Part shown: positions 1 through 5,370 of the stretch, piece by piece | Position numbering within the stretch: the stretch's first letter is position 1 | Layout of the letters: each line of letters begins with the position of its first letter | From: Halomonas sp. | GTDB lineage: Bacteria; Pseudomonadota; Gammaproteobacteria; Pseudomonadales; Halomonadaceae | Length of the DNA: 5,370 nucleotides | Assembly (NCBI GenBank): GCA_007116835.1 | Contig: SKHS01000057.1 | Location: forward strand, 1 to 5,370 | Direction of reading: 5' to 3' | Position numbers and translations under genes: made by a program | Notes under the pieces: model-generated | Databases searched by the model: none | What the model saw: only the letters and a program-made list of their open reading frames with translations | Told to the model about the DNA's origin: nothing

Positions 1-640
1 CGCCCAGCCGTATCGTCGCCAAACGTTTAAACAACCCACTGCTATCAAGGCTGACCACGCCACCTACAAAGCCTGCAAACCGGCCGGCGCTATCCAGGCG
101 CGGCACACTCACTAGCACCATGGGCGTGTCGCTCGCGCGCCCCACGAATGGCTCGCTCACATAGGGTCGGCGCGTGCCGCGCAGCATTTGAAAATACTCA
201 AGCTCAGCCGTTTCAAGGCCTGCGCGGCCGACAACGATTGGCCAATCGGAAAGGATACGCCCCTGGCTATCGCTGACAACAATGGCATCAAACCACGCCA
301 ATAACGCATCGTTGTGGCGCAGTTCAGTGCCTAGCTGCTGGGCGTCATTTGTTATGCCTAGCGTGTCACTCAGGCGCGCTAGCGCTTCAAAGCGGTGATC
401 CATCTGCTTAGTAATTTCATCAGCGATAATGTCAGCTTCATAGCGCAGGTGGGCCATGTTGGTTTCATGCACCATGGTCTTACCCACCTGCCAAGCCATG
501 CTCAGCACTAAGGCTGCCAATAATAGCAACGCACACGAAAGCCCCAGCAATAGCCGACTTTTCAACGAACTGAGCGCGACAAGCTTGCTGAGCCAAGAGG
601 TATTAAACATCAATTTTCTGTACATCGGAGCTAGACGCAC
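1..640 (-). CDS. Membrane sensor with periplasmic Cache-type domain, N-terminal part (output domain off the left edge)
   Basis: The minus strand is open from a TGA at 667-665 to the left edge. Counting from the ATG at 610, about 203 residues are visible. They show a short cytoplasmic start, a hydrophobic transmembrane helix at about residues 20-39 (LLLGLSCALLLLAALVLSMA), then a polar extracytoplasmic region. The latter contains VVSDSQGRILSDWP (about 111-124), an EYFQMLRGTRRPYVSEPFVG stretch and FAGFVGGVVSLD near the edge, the pattern of a double-Cache ligand-binding domain. Such N-termini normally precede GGDEF (diguanylate cyclase), GGDEF-EAL, chemoreceptor or histidine-kinase output domains; which one is present here cannot be seen. 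The start is uncertain. GTG at 640 has AAAAGGG six bases upstream and is the choice here. ATG at 625 and 610 lack a clear ribosome site, and ATG at 664 directly follows the stop. The gene is divergent from the capsule operon, so a functional link is not implied. Confidence 0.75.
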   Translation of the reverse strand, partial: MRLAPMYRKLMFNTSWLSKLVALSSLKSRLLLGLSCALLLLAALVLSMAWQVGKTMVHETNMAHLRYEADIIADEITKQMDHRFEALARLSDTLGITNDAQQLGTELRHNDALLAWFDAIVVSDSQGRILSDWPIVVGRAGLETAELEYFQMLRGTRRPYVSEPFVGRASDTPMVLVSVPRLDSAGRFAGFVGGVVSLDSSGLFKRLATIRLG

Positions 641-673
641 CGATAACCCTTTTATTATTAACATTCACCACCA

Positions 674-697
674 TTGGGGCTACTGAATTAACCCCAA
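674..697. repeat. Short inverted repeat TTGGGG-N12-CCCCAA
   Basis: Perfect 6-base arms (674-679 and 692-697) flank a 12-base AT-rich centre, 34-57 bases upstream of the proposed start of the minus-strand sensor gene. There is no following T-run in either direction, so it does not look like an intrinsic terminator. It could be an operator for the sensor gene, but with arms this short chance is possible. Confidence 0.3.
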
Positions 698-711
698 CCG
701 CGAGACAGGCG

Positions 712-834
712 GATAACTTATCAAAAAGATGAGAGAAATGCGCGTTGATACAATTCAACTTAGGCTTTTTACACTGTGGCATCGCGTGACAAGCGACTCC
801 TTATCGTAAGAGCACATTAGGCTTAATTGATAAG
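712..834. promoter_or_regulatory. Three CTTATC/GATAAG hexamers in the divergent intergenic region (possible regulator sites)
   Basis: CTTATC occurs on the plus strand at 717-722 and 800-805, and its complement GATAAG at 829-834. The first and third copies share a longer core, CTTATCAA, when read on the matching strand. The first copy is the right half of an 11-base palindrome, GATAA-C-TTATC (712-722). The second is within CTTA-TCG-TAAG (800-810). The third is within GCTTA-ATTGA-TAAGC (821-835) and overlaps the proposed -35 box of the kpsC promoter. This arrangement would suit a regulator controlling the capsule operon, the divergent sensor gene, or both. No known regulator is recognised, and the region is AT-rich enough that chance contributes. 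Confidence 0.3.
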
Positions 835-855
835 CTAGATCTTTTCACGTATGTT
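827..855 (+). promoter_or_regulatory. Candidate sigma70 promoter for the kpsC operon
   Basis: A -35 box TTGATA (827-832, 5 of 6 matches to TTGACA) is separated by 17 bases from a -10 box TATGTT (850-855, 4 of 6 matches to TATAAT). Transcription would begin near 862 and give a leader of about 55 bases before the kpsC ATG. A weaker alternative is TTGATA at 745-750 with TACACT at 770-775, whose 19-base spacer is long. No JUMPStart/ops element (GGCGGTAG), which precedes many enterobacterial capsule operons, is present in the leader. Confidence 0.5.
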
Positions 856-916
856 CGCCGATTTATTGTGCTTGCACTTATATTAGTGCTAACTCTAACA
901 CCATTGCGGCCCTTTC

Positions 917-2962
917 ATGGCAAAACACATCGCAGGCTACACATCAAAGGGCATTATCAACATCGCTGCCCTTGCATCTTTTTTGCCTGAATTTGATCAC
1001 TTCTCGCCAGTCGGGTTGCTACGCCCTGCACCTAGCGCGGTCATCGGCTGGGGACTTAAACCCACTAGCACGCGGGCGCGCCATTATGCCAGACGGCGAG
1101 GGCTACCTTATATCGCTCTTGAGGATGGCTTTCTTCGTTCATTGGGACTAGGCGTTGACGGCTTCCAGCCCCATAGCATGGTAGTTGACTACACCGGTAT
1201 TTACTATGATGCCTCACGCCCCAGTGATTTAGAAAATTGGCTCAATAGCGCCACATTTAACAGCGAAGAGCTTACCCAGGCAGCGCGCTGCATAGAGCAG
1301 CTATCGCGCTACCGGCTATCAAAATATAACCATGCGCCTGACCGCCCACTGCCACTACCCCAATGCGCTGACTCGTCCTGCTCGCGCATTTTAGTGGTTG
1401 ACCAAACGGCTGGCGATGCCTCCATTCACTATGGGGGGGGCAGTGCAGACAGTTTTCAGCAAATGCTAGCCTGCGCTTTAAATGATCACCCCGACGCCGA
1501 GATAGTCGTCAAGGTTCACCCGGACGTCATTGCTGGAAAGAAACAAGGCCACCTCGAAAACGCGATCAACCACCCTCGCTGCCGCATCGTTAGTGACAAC
1601 CTTAACCCCTGGGCGCTGTTTGATGCCGTCGATGCCGTTTACGTGGTCACCAGCCAGCTAGGTTTTGAAGCGTTAATGGCAGGTAAGCACGTGCACTGCT
1701 TTGGCCTGCCATTTTATGCCGGCTGGGGGTTAACGGTTGACAGGCTCAGCTGCTCGCGCCGTCAAGCGGTGCGCTCCCTTGAAGAGGTATTTGCCGCAGC
1801 TTACTTACGCTACACGCGCTACGCCAACCCTTACACGGGCAGCGCTGCTACGCTTGAAGAGACGATCGCGCTGATTGCCGACCAAAAGCGACAGCAAGAG
1901 CGGCTTCGCGGCAAATGGCTAGCCTGCGGCTTCTCCTCATGGAAACGGCGCTTTATTGGTCACTTTCTCGGCCCAGCGGCTGAGGCCCACTACCCAAAAG
2001 AGCTGCCTGCAGCGTCCTCTCAGGCGGCTGACACACCTAATCTACTGGTGTGGTCTAGCCGCATTAACGATGACTTTAAAGCCCGCCACCGCCACCATAT
2101 GCCAGCCATTTGGCGAATGGAGGATGGCTTCATCCGCTCGGTAGGCTTGGGGGTCGATCTTACTCAACCGCTGTCGCTAGTGATTGATCGCCAGGGCATT
2201 TACTACGACCCCAGCCAACCTAGCGAGCTTGAAACGCTGCTTAACACCAGCGACTTTAGCGATGACCTGCTAGAGCGAGCGGCACAGCTGCGTGAACGTT
2301 TAGTTGCCTTAAAGCTCTCCAAATACAACATGCCAGGCGAAAACACGATCAACCTGCCGGCCGACAGGTACACCATATTAGTACCTGGCCAAGTAGAGAG
2401 TGACGCCTCGATTGCAACCGGATCGCCAGAAGTACGCACAAATAGCGCGCTTTTAAAAGCCGTTCGGGACGCTAATCCCGATGCATGTATCATTTACAAA
2501 GCACACCCAGACGTGATCTCCGGTGCCCGTATCGGCGCACTCGATACCAACGCCAAACGCCTGTATGATCTTGACGCTAGCCACGTTGATATCACCGCGC
2601 TATTAGCACGCGTTGATGCGGTGCATACCATGAGTTCGCTTACCGGCTTTGAAGCACTGCTTCGTCAATGCCACGTACACACCTATGGTCTGCCGTTTTA
2701 TGCTGGCTGGGGGCTCACCCAGGATGCCATGCACTGCCCGAGACGCAACCGGGTGCTGTCCTTGGATGCCTTGGTAGCAGGAACCCTGCTTCTGTACCCA
2801 AGCTACGTCGATCCTGGCTCTCGGCAGCTGTGTAACGCAGAAACCGTGGTCAGCCTGTTGGAACAGGCTAAAGCACAACACGTTTTATCAAAAAAACACA
2901 TGCTTACATGGAAACAGCGACTGTACCGCTGTTATCGTAACGTATTTATTGGAAGTCACTAA
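917..2962 (+). CDS. kpsC: KpsC, dual-module beta-Kdo transferase for capsule linker synthesis
   Basis: A 681-residue protein, close to the length of E. coli KpsC (about 675). In group 2 type capsules KpsC works at the cytoplasmic face of the inner membrane. It extends the first Kdo placed by KpsS on phosphatidylglycerol, using CMP-Kdo to build a poly-Kdo linker with alternating beta-2,4 and beta-2,7 bonds, one made by each module. Both modules are present and intact. N-module motifs are EDGFLRSLGLGVD (69-81), GIYYDASRPSDLE (94-106), LSKYN (134-138), VVDQTAGDAS (160-169), KVHPDV (199-204), TSQLGFEAL (245-253) and GLPFYAGWGLT (263-273). C-module counterparts are EDGFIRSVGLGVD (402-414), GIYYDPSQPSELE (427-439), LSKYN (467-471), VPGQVESDAS (489-498), KAHPDV (528-533), SSLTGFEAL (573-581) and GLPFYAGWGLT (591-601). 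The ATG at 917 is the only possible start in frame after a TAA at 896-898, and it matches the family start, but no Shine-Dalgarno is visible before it. First gene of a tight operon. Confidence 0.95.
   Translation: MAKHIAGYTSKGIINIAALASFLPEFDHFSPVGLLRPAPSAVIGWGLKPTSTRARHYARRRGLPYIALEDGFLRSLGLGVDGFQPHSMVVDYTGIYYDASRPSDLENWLNSATFNSEELTQAARCIEQLSRYRLSKYNHAPDRPLPLPQCADSSCSRILVVDQTAGDASIHYGGGSADSFQQMLACALNDHPDAEIVVKVHPDVIAGKKQGHLENAINHPRCRIVSDNLNPWALFDAVDAVYVVTSQLGFEALMAGKHVHCFGLPFYAGWGLTVDRLSCSRRQAVRSLEEVFAAAYLRYTRYANPYTGSAATLEETIALIADQKRQQERLRGKWLACGFSSWKRRFIGHFLGPAAEAHYPKELPAASSQAADTPNLLVWSSRINDDFKARHRHHMPAIWRMEDGFIRSVGLGVDLTQPLSLVIDRQGIYYDPSQPSELETLLNTSDFSDDLLERAAQLRERLVALKLSKYNMPGENTINLPADRYTILVPGQVESDASIATGSPEVRTNSALLKAVRDANPDACIIYKAHPDVISGARIGALDTNAKRLYDLDASHVDITALLARVDAVHTMSSLTGFEALLRQCHVHTYGLPFYAGWGLTQDAMHCPRRNRVLSLDALVAGTLLLYPSYVDPGSRQLCNAETVVSLLEQAKAQHVLSKKHMLTWKQRLYRCYRNVFIGSH
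1433..1440 (+). repeat. G8 homopolymer inside kpsC (possible slippage tract)
   Basis: Eight consecutive G bases encode part of the run G173-G174-G175 after H171-Y172 in the N-terminal module of KpsC, just after the conserved VVDQTAGDAS motif. It is the longest G or C run noticed in the window; the next ones are six bases, at 3614-3619 and 3490-3495. Gain or loss of one G would throw kpsC out of frame near codon 175 of 681. As read, the frame is intact. Confidence 0.85.
2951..2955 (+). promoter_or_regulatory. Ribosome binding site that decides the kpsS start
   Basis: GGAAG lies within the last codons of kpsC, eight bases before the TTG at 2964. This favours TTG 2964 over the in-frame TTG at 2949, which has no Shine-Dalgarno of its own and would itself overlap this site. 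Confidence 0.6.
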
Positions 2963-2963
2963 G

Positions 2964-4199
2964 TTGAAGCACAAGCGCGCATTCTTATTTTTACAAGGCG
3001 TCTGCTCGCCCTTTTATCAGCGTTTGGCTCGCCGGCTTACCGACGACGGCCACCGCGTAGTAAAAGTTAACTTCAACGCTGGCGACATCGCTTACTGGCA
3101 GCGCACCCACAGCCAAAGCCACCTGTTCCGTGGGCCACTCAGCGAACTGCCCGGTTATATTCAGTCACTGTGGCAGCGCTACGGCATTACCGACCAAGTG
3201 CTGTTTGGTGACCGTCGGCCGATTCATCGCCCGGCAATCGACCAAGCCCAAGCAGCGGGTATCCGTACCCATGTGTTTGAAGAAGGGTATTTTCGACCTT
3301 TCTGGGTCACGCTTGAACGGGAAGGCGTGAACGGCCATTCACTGCTGCCCCGCGACCCCACATGGTTTTACGAAACCGGCAAAGCCCTCCCTCAACTGCC
3401 TGCCCCGGTTCGCTTCCGCTCGTCGTTTAAAATCCGTGCCGCCCATGATGTTGGTTACCACTTGGCCGGGCTTGCCAACCCGCTGGTAGCCCCCCACTAC
3501 CGCAATCACGCGCCGATTACTGCGCCGGTAGAGTATGCGGGCTACCTTAAGCGCTTCACGCTGTTGAAGCAGTGGAAAAAACGCGACGCAAAGCGTATTA
3601 AAAGCCTGATTGAGGGGGGCAAACCCTATTTTATGCTGCCTCTGCAGCTCAATACCGATGCGCAGATTCGTGACCACTCCCCCTACAGCAATATGCAAGA
3701 GGTGATGGATCACGTTATGGGGTCATTTGCATTGCACGCCCCAAGCGATGCGCTGCTGTGTATTAAAAACCACCCACTGGATATGGGCCTGGTCAACTAC
3801 CCGAAAATTATCAAAAGATTAGAAACGTTTTACGGTTTGCAGGGGCGTATTGTCTATCTAGAATCAGGCGATCTAAACCCGCTGATTAAGCACGCCGTTG
3901 GCACCGTTACCGTGAACAGCACGGTGGGTATTGTCTCTCTTGAGAAGCAGTGCCCCACCTTTGCGTTAAGCGACCCTATCTACCACTTGGCGGGCCTTAC
4001 CTACGAAGGCGCCTTAGACGAGTTTTGGCATCAGCCTCCGCCGCCCAGCCAAGTGTTATTTGGCTACTTTCGCAATACAGTGATGCATACCGTTCAGATT
4101 AACGGCGGCTTTTATTGCCAGTCCAGTATTGATTTAGCCGTGAACAACGCAGCGCATATACTGGAAGCCTGCCCCTCACCGCTGGAGAAACTGCTTTGA
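2964..4199 (+). CDS. kpsS: KpsS, beta-Kdo transferase that starts the capsule linker on phosphatidylglycerol
   Basis: A 411-residue protein similar along its length to E. coli KpsS (LipA). KpsS transfers the first Kdo from CMP-Kdo to phosphatidylglycerol, creating the primer that KpsC elongates, at the cytoplasmic face of the inner membrane. Family motifs in order: FLFLQG (7-12), NFNAGD (36-41), FGDRRPIH (81-88), FEEGYFRP (105-112), the LPLQLNTDAQIRDHSPY block (225-241), the donor-site IKNHPLD (267-273), VNSTVG (317-322) and GLTYEG (344-349). No signal peptide or membrane helix is evident, as expected for a peripheral cytoplasmic enzyme. The start is TTG at 2964, one base after the kpsC stop and eight bases after GGAAG. 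An in-frame TTG at 2949 would add five residues and overlap kpsC. The TGA stop overlaps the next gene's TTG start, which indicates translational coupling. Confidence 0.93.
   Translation: MKHKRAFLFLQGVCSPFYQRLARRLTDDGHRVVKVNFNAGDIAYWQRTHSQSHLFRGPLSELPGYIQSLWQRYGITDQVLFGDRRPIHRPAIDQAQAAGIRTHVFEEGYFRPFWVTLEREGVNGHSLLPRDPTWFYETGKALPQLPAPVRFRSSFKIRAAHDVGYHLAGLANPLVAPHYRNHAPITAPVEYAGYLKRFTLLKQWKKRDAKRIKSLIEGGKPYFMLPLQLNTDAQIRDHSPYSNMQEVMDHVMGSFALHAPSDALLCIKNHPLDMGLVNYPKIIKRLETFYGLQGRIVYLESGDLNPLIKHAVGTVTVNSTVGIVSLEKQCPTFALSDPIYHLAGLTYEGALDEFWHQPPPPSQVLFGYFRNTVMHTVQINGGFYCQSSIDLAVNNAAHILEACPSPLEKLL
4184..4187 (+). promoter_or_regulatory. Ribosome binding site supporting a TTG start of the SDR gene
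   Basis: GGAG sits in the final codons of kpsS, eight bases before TTG 4196. The TTG and the kpsS TGA overlap as TTGA (4196-4199). An in-frame GTG at 4244 would begin inside the first beta strand of the Rossmann fold and is less likely. Confidence 0.6.
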
Positions 4200-5002
4200 G
4201 CGCTGGCCAATCATCAACGCCTTCCACTGGCAAATCACGCTGTGTGCTGATCACCGGGGCAACCGGTGCCATTGGTGGAGCGCTGGCTCACGCTTATGCA
4301 GCACCCAATACGCACCTGGTGTTGCATGGGCGCAATCGACAGTCGCTTGAAGAGCTGGCGGGAGTGTGTCACGAGAAAGGCGCTCAGGTGTCACTGTCAT
4401 CCGCCAGCCTAACGGACAACACCGAACTTAACGCCTGGCTAGATACCCTATGTGCAGAGCACGTGCCCGATATTGTGATCGCCAATGCGGGCATCAATAC
4501 GCACCCAAGCGACCAAACACTTGAACCATGGGATGACGTGCAAGCACTGTTGGATATTAACTTAAAAGCCCCCATTGCCATGGCGCAGCGCTTGGTACCT
4601 GCCATGCAAGCACGAGGCAGCGGCCAGCTGGTGTTTATTAGCTCTCTTGCAGGCTGGCATGGCCTGCCAACAACGCCTAGCTACAGCGCCAGCAAAGCAG
4701 GCATCAAAGCCTACGGTGAAGGGCTCCGTGGCTTACTTGCCCCTCACGGTATCGGTGTCACAGTGGTAATGCCTGGCTATGTGACCTCCCCCATGTGCGA
4801 TGCCATGCCTGGCCCAAAGCCTTGGGAGTGGTCACCTGAGCGTGCTGCCAAAGCGATTCAGTGCGGTATCACAGCCAATCGCGCACGTATTAGTTTTCCA
4901 TTCCCACTTAACTTCGGCTCATGGTGGTTAGCAGTATTGCCTGCCAGCATCGCTCAATGGTTTATCAAACACCTGGGCTTTGGCCACACGGAGGGTAAGT
5001 AG
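4196..5002 (+). CDS. Classical short-chain dehydrogenase/reductase (SDR), capsule operon member
   Basis: A 268-residue NAD(P)-dependent oxidoreductase of the classical SDR fold. Visible motifs are the nucleotide-binding TGATGAIG (20-27, TGxxxGxG), HGR (44-46) after the second strand, where Arg46 suggests NADP(H) preference, and NAG (97-99). The catalytic set is Asn122, Ser150, Tyr163 and Lys167 in the YSASK motif, followed by PGYVTSPM (193-200). All catalytic residues are present, so the enzyme should be active. The C-terminal tail (about 233-261: FPFPLNFGSWWLAVLPASIA and following) is unusually hydrophobic and may dock the enzyme to the membrane or bind a lipid-like substrate. The substrate is unknown. 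Position directly after kpsS, with a 4-base overlap, points to capsule or capsule-anchor synthesis. The order resembles KpsS-like WcbO followed by the SDR WcbP in Burkholderia capsule loci, recalled rather than checked, so no symbol is assigned. Confidence 0.88.
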   Translation: MSAGQSSTPSTGKSRCVLITGATGAIGGALAHAYAAPNTHLVLHGRNRQSLEELAGVCHEKGAQVSLSSASLTDNTELNAWLDTLCAEHVPDIVIANAGINTHPSDQTLEPWDDVQALLDINLKAPIAMAQRLVPAMQARGSGQLVFISSLAGWHGLPTTPSYSASKAGIKAYGEGLRGLLAPHGIGVTVVMPGYVTSPMCDAMPGPKPWEWSPERAAKAIQCGITANRARISFPFPLNFGSWWLAVLPASIAQWFIKHLGFGHTEGK

Positions 5003-5003
5003 C

Positions 5004-5370
5004 ATGCAACTACTGATCTCCCCCGCTTTGATTGGGCCGCTTCTAGCGGGTTGGTTGCTCAGCCTGCTGTTTGAAGCATTGCTCAAGCCACGCCCGCAAC
5101 CCTACTGGCAACGCAGTGTCGCCGCTAACACCGTTCACCTGGGCAGCTGGCTATTGCTATTTGGCCTATTTGTTCTACTTCTACAGCGCCCTTGGTTTGC
5201 GATTGTGTTCATTCTTTCGCTGCAACTGGTGGTGGTGCAGGCCAGCAACACCAAGTCCCGCACGCTGAATGAGCCGTTTATTTGTCACGATTTTGAGTAC
5301 TTCTGGGATGCCATCTTGCACCCAAGGCTTTACGTCCCCTTTTTCGGCATCGGCCTTGCCATTGCCGCCA
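5004..5370 (+). CDS. LTA-synthase/sulfatase-family-like membrane protein, N-terminal part (runs off the right edge)
   Basis: ATG 5004 follows GGAGGG (4990-4995) at eight bases, one base after the SDR stop. The frame is open for 122 codons to the edge. Hydrophobic helices are at about residues 5-27, 45-61 and 63-79, with a fourth beginning near 109. After the third comes N82-TKSRTLNEPF, an aspartate at 96, F100 and then HPRLYVPFF (106-114). This N-x-K-x-x-x-L-x-E-P ... HPRLY-x-P-F pattern is typical of the membrane segment of Gram-negative LTA-synthase-like proteins that carry a C-terminal sulfatase/alkaline-phosphatase-type domain outside the membrane. Related enzymes transfer phosphoglycerol or phosphoethanolamine-type groups, so a role in decorating the capsule or its anchor is possible. 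The catalytic domain is not in the window, so the family call rests on the N-terminus alone. It could instead be another polytopic capsule protein. Confidence 0.6.
   Translation, partial: MQLLISPALIGPLLAGWLLSLLFEALLKPRPQPYWQRSVAANTVHLGSWLLLFGLFVLLLQRPWFAIVFILSLQLVVVQASNTKSRTLNEPFICHDFEYFWDAILHPRLYVPFFGIGLAIAA

Noticed and set aside
456..686. Plus-strand open frame of 76 codons
   Set aside because: It lies antisense to the Cache-domain sensor gene, whose minus-strand translation gives a coherent transmembrane helix and domain. The plus-strand product has no recognisable features.
687..916. JUMPStart/ops antitermination element before the capsule operon
   Set aside because: The core GGCGGTAG was sought in the leader and not found.
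2203..2881. Minus-strand open frames of 96 and 92 codons within kpsC
   Set aside because: They are antisense to highly conserved KpsC motifs and have no ribosome sites or protein-like features.
3339..3713. Minus-strand open frame of 124 codons within kpsS
   Set aside because: It is a shadow of the kpsS coding frame. Conserved KpsS motifs are on the plus strand here.
2940..5010. Transcription terminators or internal promoters between the operon genes
   Set aside because: Genes overlap or are one base apart, and no hairpin followed by a T-run was seen at any junction.
5071..5268. Plus-strand open frame of 65 codons near the right edge
   Set aside because: It overlaps the membrane-protein frame starting at 5004, which has a strong ribosome site, coupling to the SDR gene and family motifs.
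1..5370. CRISPR arrays, tRNA or rRNA genes, insertion sequences and attachment sites
   Set aside because: No regularly spaced direct repeats, RNA-gene signatures, transposase frames or terminal inverted repeats were seen. Almost all of the window is accounted for by coding sequence.

Overview
The window looks like chromosomal DNA from a Gram-negative gammaproteobacterium. The protein style, the moderate GC of the genes (low to mid 50s by eye) and the gene set suggest a marine Halomonas/Vreelandella-type bacterium, but this taxonomic guess is inference only.

Layout: the left end (about 1-640) is the 5' part of a minus-strand gene for a membrane-anchored sensor with a periplasmic Cache-type domain. 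Its output domain lies beyond the left edge. A divergent, AT-richer intergenic region (about 641-916) holds a plausible sigma70 promoter facing right, several short inverted repeats and three copies of the hexamer CTTATC/GATAAG. From 917 to the right edge, four plus-strand genes are packed with almost no space: kpsC (917-2962), kpsS (2964-4199), a short-chain dehydrogenase/reductase gene (4196-5002) and the start of a multi-pass membrane protein resembling LTA-synthase/sulfatase-family proteins (5004 to the edge, incomplete). No terminator or promoter is visible between these four, so they are best read as one operon.

How the genes work together: KpsS and KpsC are the retaining beta-Kdo transferases that build the poly-Kdo linker on phosphatidylglycerol, on which ABC-transporter-dependent (group 2 type) capsules are exported. 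KpsS adds the first Kdo, and the two-module KpsC then extends the chain with alternating linkages. The SDR and the LTA-synthase-like protein are translationally linked to this pair and probably act in making or modifying the capsule or its lipid-linked anchor. Their substrates cannot be read from the sequence. From memory, the order KpsS - SDR - membrane protein resembles wcbO-wcbP-wcbQ of the Burkholderia pseudomallei capsule locus; this needs checking.

The most notable features are a G8 homopolymer inside kpsC that could act as a phase-variation tract, two successive TTG starts each with a good Shine-Dalgarno and tight coupling, a kpsC start with no visible Shine-Dalgarno, and the operon pairing of a Kdo-linker machine with an SDR and an LTA-synthase-like protein. 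No wholly new system is evident; most of the window is recognisable capsule biology.
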